From positions 18,918-82,917 of the forward strand of contig JAGNUG010000002.1 of NCBI GenBank assembly GCA_017987115.1: a stretch of 64,000 nt of DNA. The letters run 5' to 3'. Positions 58,421 to 64,000 of the stretch are shown here, piece after piece. The stretch is from Flavobacteriales bacterium (GTDB lineage Bacteria; Bacteroidota; Bacteroidia; Flavobacteriales_F; PHOS-HE28). Numbering within the stretch: position 1 is the first letter of the stretch; each line of letters opens with the position of its first letter. Below the pieces are notes generated by a model, which saw only the letters and a list, made by a program, of their open reading frames with translations, ran no database searches and was not told where the DNA came from. Position numbers and translations under genes: made by a program.

Positions 58421-58443
58421 AAAGAGGCCTTCGGGCCTTTTTT
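58421..58443 (+). terminator. Rho-independent terminator after the TPR gene
   Basis: AAAGAGGCC and GGCCTTTTTT form a stem around a stable TTCG tetraloop (58430-58433) with a run of T following. It lies 24 bases after the stop codon and ends the operon. Confidence 0.85.
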
Positions 58444-58516
58444 CATTTTAGTTGATCAGACGGCAAATGAACTGTGATATGGAGCTGTCAGCTATTGCAT
58501 ACTTTGTCTGCCCATA

Positions 58517-59959
58517 ATGAAGACCGATCACAAACGTCCAACACTGCTCCAGGCATTGATACCCATTGTGTTGCTCATTTGTGTGTTGGCCGCCAACGTG
58601 ATCTACTTCGGTGAGGATTCCAGTTATGGACCCAATCAGATCGCATTACTGGTAGCGGCAGCCTTGGCCGGTACGGTCGGCATTGCTACGGGCCGCACGT
58701 GGGAAATGATCTACGATGGTATCGTAGAGAGCATTTCCAGTGCAATGGGTGCGATCCTTATCCTTTTGTTGATCGGTGCATTGGCGGGTACTTGGCTTAT
58801 GAGCGGAATTGTTCCGGCCATGATCTACTATGGATTGAAAATTCTTGAACCGCATTTTTTCCTTTTGGCATCGTGCGTGATATGTGCACTTGTGTCTTTG
58901 GCTACAGGTAGTTCTTGGAGTACTGTGGCAACCGTTGGCATCGCACTTTTGGCAATAGGCAAAGCACTGGGGCTGGAGGAGGGTTGGATCGCCGGGAGCA
59001 TTATTTCCGGTGCTTATTTCGGTGATAAGATGTCGCCGCTATCCGATACCACCAATCTTGCTCCCGCGGTTGCGGGCACCGATCTGTTCACGCATATCAG
59101 ACACATGGTCTGGACTACCGCACCTAGTATGATCATCTCGTTGATCGTTTTTGCGATCGCAGGATTTACAGGAAATGGAGCGGTGAATTCTTCTGATGTG
59201 GATTCGCTCACCACAGCAATTGATGCCAATTTCAATATTACGCCAATGCTGTTCCTAGTGCCTTTAGCAGTGGTCCTAATGATCTACAAACGCATGCCAG
59301 CATTGCCAGCATTGCTGATCGCAAGCTTGCTTGGCGGGCTGTTCGCGTTGATCTACCAGCCGGAGATCGTAGCTTCTATAGGTGGGCAAGCTGACAACTA
59401 TTGGGAACGATCCTACCGTGCCATTATCACATCCATGGCCATGAAGACCAGCATTACTACGGGCAATGCAATGGCGGATGATCTGCTTTCCGCAGGAGGC
59501 ATGAGCGGAATGTTGAATACCATATGGTTGATCATCTGCGCGCTTACGTTCGGCGGTGTCATGCAGGCGGTCGGCCTGCTCCGTAGGATAACGGATGGTC
59601 TTCTTACCATGGTGAATTCCGCAGGGTCCCTGATCGCCACCACGGCCGGTACAGCCGTGTTCTTCAACCTTACCGCATCCGATCAATACATCGCGATCGT
59701 AGTGCCCGGTAAGATGTACAAAGAGGCGTTCAAGGAATTCGACCTCGCACCGGAGAACCTTTCCCGCACATTGGAGGATTCAGGTACGGTAACCTCCGTG
59801 CTGGTTCCGTGGAATACCTGCGGCGTTGCACAGAGTGGCGTGTTAGGCGTGGCGGTCTGGGCCTTTGCTCCGTACTGTATTTTCAACTGGATATCACCCC
59901 TCATGACCATCTTATTCGGCTACATGGGCTGGAAGGTCACGCGGCTCAAGGCGAAATAG
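58517..59959 (+). CDS. nhaC: Na+/H+ antiporter, NhaC family
   Basis: A 480-aa inner-membrane antiporter with about 11-12 hydrophobic segments. Conserved NhaC features are LVSLATGSSWSTVATVGIA and GAYFGDKMSPLSDTTNLAPA near residues 125-190, and MAVFFNLTASDQ-type and SGTVTSVLVPWNTCG segments in the second half. It expels Na+ in exchange for H+. It has its own start after the terminator at 58421-58443 and overlaps the convergent gene at 59946 by 14 bases. Confidence 0.9.
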   Translation: MKTDHKRPTLLQALIPIVLLICVLAANVIYFGEDSSYGPNQIALLVAAALAGTVGIATGRTWEMIYDGIVESISSAMGAILILLLIGALAGTWLMSGIVPAMIYYGLKILEPHFFLLASCVICALVSLATGSSWSTVATVGIALLAIGKALGLEEGWIAGSIISGAYFGDKMSPLSDTTNLAPAVAGTDLFTHIRHMVWTTAPSMIISLIVFAIAGFTGNGAVNSSDVDSLTTAIDANFNITPMLFLVPLAVVLMIYKRMPALPALLIASLLGGLFALIYQPEIVASIGGQADNYWERSYRAIITSMAMKTSITTGNAMADDLLSAGGMSGMLNTIWLIICALTFGGVMQAVGLLRRITDGLLTMVNSAGSLIATTAGTAVFFNLTASDQYIAIVVPGKMYKEAFKEFDLAPENLSRTLEDSGTVTSVLVPWNTCGVAQSGVLGVAVWAFAPYCIFNWISPLMTILFGYMGWKVTRLKAK

Positions 59960-61436
59960 GAGGTAGCGCAACGCGGATCTTCTCTGCCGTTATCCCTTGA
60001 TCATTGATCCGGAATACAACTCCATTCGGTGTTTGTTGCGCGCGCATCAACGCTTCGGCCTGTGGCATACTATCGATCCTGAATAAGGTCCGCTTGGCAT
60101 ACCATTGTACTTGTGGTTCAGGTGTTGACCCCAAGGTGAATACTGCTTCGTTAGGCAATACTTCCGCAGCGATCGCATGACCGATGTTCCGTTCATGGGC
60201 ATAGCGTGTGCCGTCCTTATCAGGCAATGGATTGATCCGATAGAAGTACAGCACACCGGCAAAGCACGTCAGCGTGACCAACGCAATGCTCCAACGTTCC
60301 TCAAGCCGCGCGATGCCGATCGCAGCAAGGCCACAGAGGATCGGTCCTGCTTTCAACACAGTGAAATCATGGTCGGCATATTGAAGGAGGAAGAGATGGT
60401 CGAGCAGAACAGGAAGTCCCGTTAACAGGATGAACAGCGTTAGCGCGTTAGGCCGCAGAACTGCTGTGGTCAATTGCCCTTTCAGTTTGAATAGAGCGAT
60501 GGTGAAGAATACGATCAGTAAGGGTAGAAATCCCATTCGGTAGTTAACGATCATCTGCTTGAAGTGCGGCCAAACACCTTCCTCCAGACCAACAGAACCA
60601 CGCACCTCGAACCGACTTTGGAAGAACGCAATGAGCTGATCAAAGTCGACCACGCGGGTGTAACGCCAGGCCGTGTAGCTCAACGCCAATACCACGGCCA
60701 GCGCAGCTAATGCCACTGGAACTAACCAGCGTGCTGTTCGTTCTTTTTGCCAGTTCCACAATGCTGCTAGCCCGGATGCCACTGCGGCGAACACACCCAG
60801 CCAGCTTGTTAATACCGATAGGAAAAGGGTGATGAAGAACGCGAGCAACCATCGTTTATCTGGAGTATGACCCAGGAAAATCCGAAGCGCTATCGCCAAG
60901 TGCATCACCCAGAAGTTCTGTACGAACATGTCGCTCATGTAAACGTTACCATGGAACCACAAGGGAGCGGGCATGAAGAGGTACAGGGCCGCAGCGAACA
61001 CTGGAGCAAGCGTCTTTTTTTCCGGCAGATATAATGCTCTCAATGCAAGGAAAAGGCACCATGCGGTGATCAGGTGAAAGACCAAATTCAGAAGTTGTAG
61101 ACCGATTACGCTCGGAGCTGTCCCGGTGACCTGGAACAATGCATACGGTACATCATAGGCCAATGGCGGATGTGAGAAATAGTAGATCAGGCCATCATGC
61201 TGAGCAGGTCCATCTGCGAACCCAGGAGGGTATCGGTCTGCGGGTCCAGTGAACGATACGATCGGATTACCGTGGTGCGCGAAGTAGCCATCGGTATGCC
61301 AATTGTATAGAATGATCAACGCGACCGCAGTGCAGAACTCATGGTGTGCACTGAGCTGCCGGTCCAATTGTGGTGTGCGTACAACTACGCTCACGGCAAA
61401 GGCCAGAAGGATGATGAGGAACGGACGGCGTAACAC
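59946..61436 (-). CDS. Polytopic membrane protein, GT-C glycosyltransferase-like
   Basis: A 496-aa membrane protein with about 10-12 hydrophobic segments and a short C-terminal soluble part. The first extracytoplasmic loop has a His- and Asp-rich stretch (DRQLSAHHEFCTAVAL, PADRYPPGFADGPAQHD), as in lipid-phosphate-sugar GT-C enzymes. I infer a transferase or other membrane enzyme of the PMT/ArnT-like class. It is divergent from the gene at 61482 by 45 bases. Confidence 0.65.
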   Translation of the reverse strand: MLRRPFLIILLAFAVSVVVRTPQLDRQLSAHHEFCTAVALIILYNWHTDGYFAHHGNPIVSFTGPADRYPPGFADGPAQHDGLIYYFSHPPLAYDVPYALFQVTGTAPSVIGLQLLNLVFHLITAWCLFLALRALYLPEKKTLAPVFAAALYLFMPAPLWFHGNVYMSDMFVQNFWVMHLAIALRIFLGHTPDKRWLLAFFITLFLSVLTSWLGVFAAVASGLAALWNWQKERTARWLVPVALAALAVVLALSYTAWRYTRVVDFDQLIAFFQSRFEVRGSVGLEEGVWPHFKQMIVNYRMGFLPLLIVFFTIALFKLKGQLTTAVLRPNALTLFILLTGLPVLLDHLFLLQYADHDFTVLKAGPILCGLAAIGIARLEERWSIALVTLTCFAGVLYFYRINPLPDKDGTRYAHERNIGHAIAAEVLPNEAVFTLGSTPEPQVQWYAKRTLFRIDSMPQAEALMRAQQTPNGVVFRINDQGITAEKIRVALPPISP

Positions 61437-61481
61437 GGAGCGAACTTAGGCAACGGATCCGCGTAGTTTTAGCGCTTCGTA

Positions 61482-62936
61482 ATGTCAACTACCGATGAAC
61501 AGATCCCACTTTGGCAGATAGCCCTGCTTTATATCGTTGTTGCATTCGCGTTGTACTGGCGTGTACTGGGCCTCTCGTTCTTTGCGGATGACTTCAGCGC
61601 TGTTTGGCGGATCGGTGTTCAGGGAGACCTGAGCAACCACGGTTTTTTCCGCCCACTTTCTGAGTTTTCGATCTGGGCGAACCACTTTTTATTCGGCACG
61701 GACCCTACAGGATACCGCGTTACCAATGTGATGATCCACTGGTGCAACGCAATTTGCTTAGCTCTTCTCGTACGCCGCGCCGTCCAAGCAAAGAATGACG
61801 AATTGCGGTACGCACCTGTATTCGCTGGTCTGCTTTTCCTCTGTTATCCGTTCCATAATGAAGGCGTTGTTTGGATCGTGGGTAGGGGAGCATCACTAGC
61901 GACCTTATGCGTTCTGCTCGGGTTGATCGCATCGCTTTCTTCATTTACCGATCGTTGGCGGATCATCTGGTCCACACTTGCATTTTTCATGGGTGTGCTC
62001 GCCTACGAAACGGCCATGATCTTTCCCTTGATCGCTTTGCCTGTGTTGTGGTTGAACGGAATTCGCGCCAAGCGGCTTGCATCGTTCGCAGCGGCTTGGC
62101 TGGGAGCACTTGTGTTGCATTTCTTCATCCGTGCTTGGTCGATCGAGCAGGTCGCAAACGCTTATGGTGTCGATTTCTTTTCGCAACCATTCACGACCTA
62201 TTTCCGAAATGTCCCGAAGGTTTTTGGTAGGCTCTTTATTCCTCCGAATGAAGATGCGAATGCACTTATCGTTCCAACGGTTCTTGTTGGTTCGATACTG
62301 GTCCTGGTCGTTAGGACCTATGTGCGTCGAACGCGTGATGTGAGAGCGGAAAGGATCAGTGCGCTTGCTTGGTCATGGATGCTGATCGTAGCTTGTTGCG
62401 TGCCGGTGATCACAAGCGTAAGCACGCGCACCAGTGAGAGTGATCGCTTTTTGTATATGCCATCGGTATTCCTGTGTGGGTTGATCGCATTGCTGCTTTT
62501 CCGAATTGCACACGGAACACTTCGCTGGTTGCTCATGGCTACGTTACTCATCGCTTCAACGTGGTTCCTTCATAAGAACAACACCAATTGGATTGCCGCT
62601 TCACGTACGATCGCATCGGTCATTGAGAACACCCCGCAGCCAGAGAACGGGGTGCACATTTTTATTCAGGGTCTGCCAAGTGATACATGTGGTGCATTTG
62701 TTTTCAGACACGGGTTTCTTGAGGCATTGCTCATGGCCGGAAGAGATACGACCGGGCTCAGGCAGGTGGATACTATTTTTACCGGAGCCGGGGTAATGCC
62801 TCGAATGATCGTGTTCTCGTTCGCTGAACCAACGGATACTGTGCACGTGCGTGCAGCGGATCGCGTAGTTCGATGGAATACCGACCACTTCGACTATTTG
62901 ACATTGACTGATGAAGGCGCATCATCTTTACCGTAA
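61482..62936 (+). CDS. Polytopic membrane protein, GT-C glycosyltransferase-like
   Basis: A 484-aa protein with about 10 membrane segments and a short C-terminal soluble domain. The first loop carries an Asp pair (LSFFADDFSAVW, near residue 35), in the position of the catalytic DD/DE in GT-C enzymes, and HNEGVVWIVGRGASL near 125. Similar proteins are usually annotated as hypothetical or glycosyltransferase-like. The next gene starts ten bases after it, so they form a pair. Confidence 0.65.
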   Translation: MSTTDEQIPLWQIALLYIVVAFALYWRVLGLSFFADDFSAVWRIGVQGDLSNHGFFRPLSEFSIWANHFLFGTDPTGYRVTNVMIHWCNAICLALLVRRAVQAKNDELRYAPVFAGLLFLCYPFHNEGVVWIVGRGASLATLCVLLGLIASLSSFTDRWRIIWSTLAFFMGVLAYETAMIFPLIALPVLWLNGIRAKRLASFAAAWLGALVLHFFIRAWSIEQVANAYGVDFFSQPFTTYFRNVPKVFGRLFIPPNEDANALIVPTVLVGSILVLVVRTYVRRTRDVRAERISALAWSWMLIVACCVPVITSVSTRTSESDRFLYMPSVFLCGLIALLLFRIAHGTLRWLLMATLLIASTWFLHKNNTNWIAASRTIASVIENTPQPENGVHIFIQGLPSDTCGAFVFRHGFLEALLMAGRDTTGLRQVDTIFTGAGVMPRMIVFSFAEPTDTVHVRAADRVVRWNTDHFDYLTLTDEGASSLP

Positions 62937-62946
62937 ATTCGTTTGC

Positions 62947-63933
62947 ATGGAACGTAACATCGTCGCGATGGGTATTTTGTGTTCAACCAGCTTGTTCGCT
63001 CAGGTCACGTTGAATAATAATGTGATCCCACAGGAGAACGAACTTTGGGGTTACCACGACGTTCCTTACGTGAATGCGGGGCCATCCGTGATGGGTTCAA
63101 AGTGGGATTACAGCAATTTGCCACCCGGAGTACTCGTGCCATACAATTGGTCCAACCGGTCGCTTGCTCCACGTGCTGGCGCATTCCCGGATGATGCTTT
63201 GGTACTCGAAGTTCCGGGTGATCCCATCGCCTTCTACCAAGCGGGCGATACGGCGTTCTATTGGCTCGGAACCTATTCCGATAATGCGCTGGTCCGCTTC
63301 GATCCACCATTGGTGTTGTTGGATCTGCCATGTTCCATCAATTCACAGTGGGCCGATACTGTGGTTGCAGCCGTTACAGGTGCCGGACGTATAGAGATCC
63401 GTAAAACGATCCTGAAAGCGAATGTTGATGGTTGGGGTTCGTTGATCATGCCCTATGGGGTGGTGGATGACGTGATCCGCATCCGGTATGACCTGAAACT
63501 TACCGATGCCGATGATTATAATGTTGTCCATCGGAGTGAAGTGCGTCACGTATGGTACACGGATCGTACGTCCATGCCATTGCTGGTGATCAGTGACCGC
63601 AAGGGATGGTCACCCGAGCGGACCGTACGTTGGCTTGATGGTTCATGGCGGGATGGTCCCAATAAACTTTTCCAGCCGGTCCAGTTGCGGGCATTCCCGG
63701 ATCCATGTGATGAGATCGCCACAGTGGACCTCCCCGCGGCTAAAGCTGATCGCACGATCCTTCAATTGATCGATGGCCAAGGAAATGTAGCCAAACAATG
63801 GCTCGCCGAATTCACATCACCCCAGACCCGCCGGATGACGCTGCAAATGAACGATGTGCCTAGCGGAACCTATACGCTTTCTTGGATGGGAACCGATGGC
63901 GTTATTGGGAGCACGCGGTTGACGAGAAGGTGA
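62947..63933 (+). CDS. Secreted T9SS-targeted protein
   Basis: A 328-aa exported protein. I chose ATG 62947 (MERNIVAMGILCSTSLFAQ as signal peptide); the frame also opens at 62911 inside the upstream gene. The body is a beta-rich domain of unknown type (ELWGYHDVPYVNAGPSVMG, DTAFYWLGTYSDNALVRFD). The last 75 residues are a type IX sorting domain (LRAFPDPCDEIATVDLP to VPSGTYTLSWMGTDG). Function unknown. Confidence 0.8.
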   Translation: MERNIVAMGILCSTSLFAQVTLNNNVIPQENELWGYHDVPYVNAGPSVMGSKWDYSNLPPGVLVPYNWSNRSLAPRAGAFPDDALVLEVPGDPIAFYQAGDTAFYWLGTYSDNALVRFDPPLVLLDLPCSINSQWADTVVAAVTGAGRIEIRKTILKANVDGWGSLIMPYGVVDDVIRIRYDLKLTDADDYNVVHRSEVRHVWYTDRTSMPLLVISDRKGWSPERTVRWLDGSWRDGPNKLFQPVQLRAFPDPCDEIATVDLPAAKADRTILQLIDGQGNVAKQWLAEFTSPQTRRMTLQMNDVPSGTYTLSWMGTDGVIGSTRLTRR

Positions 63934-63953
63934 TGACACGCGTAGCGCTCTTA

Positions 63954-64000
63954 TCAAGGCTCCAACCCCACCGCCTTGCCATCCTGCATCACCCAGATCT
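63954..64000 (-). CDS. C-terminal end of a minus-strand gene (partial)
   Basis: The minus strand reads 14 codons (IWVMQDGKAVGLEP) and TGA ending at 63954. The segment has the composition of a real protein end and lies in the convergent orientation after the T9SS gene. It is too short to identify. Confidence 0.4.
   Translation of the reverse strand, partial: IWVMQDGKAVGLEP

Overview
The window is chromosomal DNA of a member of the Bacteroidota, most likely an uncultured Flavobacteriales-type organism with roughly balanced base composition. The signs are type IX secretion (T9SS) C-terminal sorting domains on many secreted proteins, a SprB-repeat and gliding-type adhesin, TAnnTTTG promoter elements, an ExbB-ExbD-ExbD-TonB operon, a fused CrtYcd lycopene cyclase and an ileS / DksA-like / lspA block. 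I saw no tRNA, rRNA, CRISPR array or prophage.

Layout. 1-1623: 5' part of a minus-strand YVTN propeller / c-haem protein that runs off the left edge. 1988-11251: light-response and carotenoid locus: a CarH/LitR-type B12 photoreceptor, an ECF sigma factor, crtI, crtB, idi and photolyase in one overlapping operon, then a T9SS DUF4397 protein behind an inverted-repeat operator, then SRPBCC-crtZ-crtYcd. The expected product is zeaxanthin or a derivative; GGPP synthase is not here. 11245-21447: seven minus-strand genes for amine or amino-acid metabolism (class III aminotransferase, nitrilase-family amidase, VOC protein, Orn/Lys/Arg decarboxylase, ATP-grasp ligase, C45 acyltransferase/hydrolase, aldehyde dehydrogenase). 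They look like one pathway from a basic amino acid through an amine to an acid, possibly via N-acyl intermediates, and three of the proteins carry lysine-rich tails.

21707-34092: surface-protein and repeat region: a triplicated two-gene unit (about 500-aa T9SS propeller plus about 95-aa exported partner), a T9SS gene remnant, two nearly identical RAYT/REP elements flanking a SprB-repeat T9SS protein, and a lamin-tail-domain protein. 34154-37806: asd, then two AT-rich genes separated and bounded by three attC-like bulged hairpins (integron-like cassettes without a visible integrase), inside a direct repeat of the promoter and 5' end of the following outer-membrane protein gene. 37821-42853: lspA, DksA-like protein with histone-H1-like tail, ileS.

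43038-51880: a PQQ-dehydrogenase / di-haem / dockerin-like fusion, a NYN-LOTUS protein, an orphan, a histidine-phosphatase lipoprotein, and several envelope proteins. 52261-58397: exbB-exbD-exbD-tonB, a small membrane protein, a PstS-like lipoprotein and a TPR protein. 58517-64000: NhaC antiporter, two divergent GT-C-like membrane proteins, a T9SS protein, and the last codons of a minus-strand gene. The best candidates for undescribed biology are the amine cluster with its basic-tailed enzymes, the integron-like cassettes, and the triplicated T9SS/partner unit.
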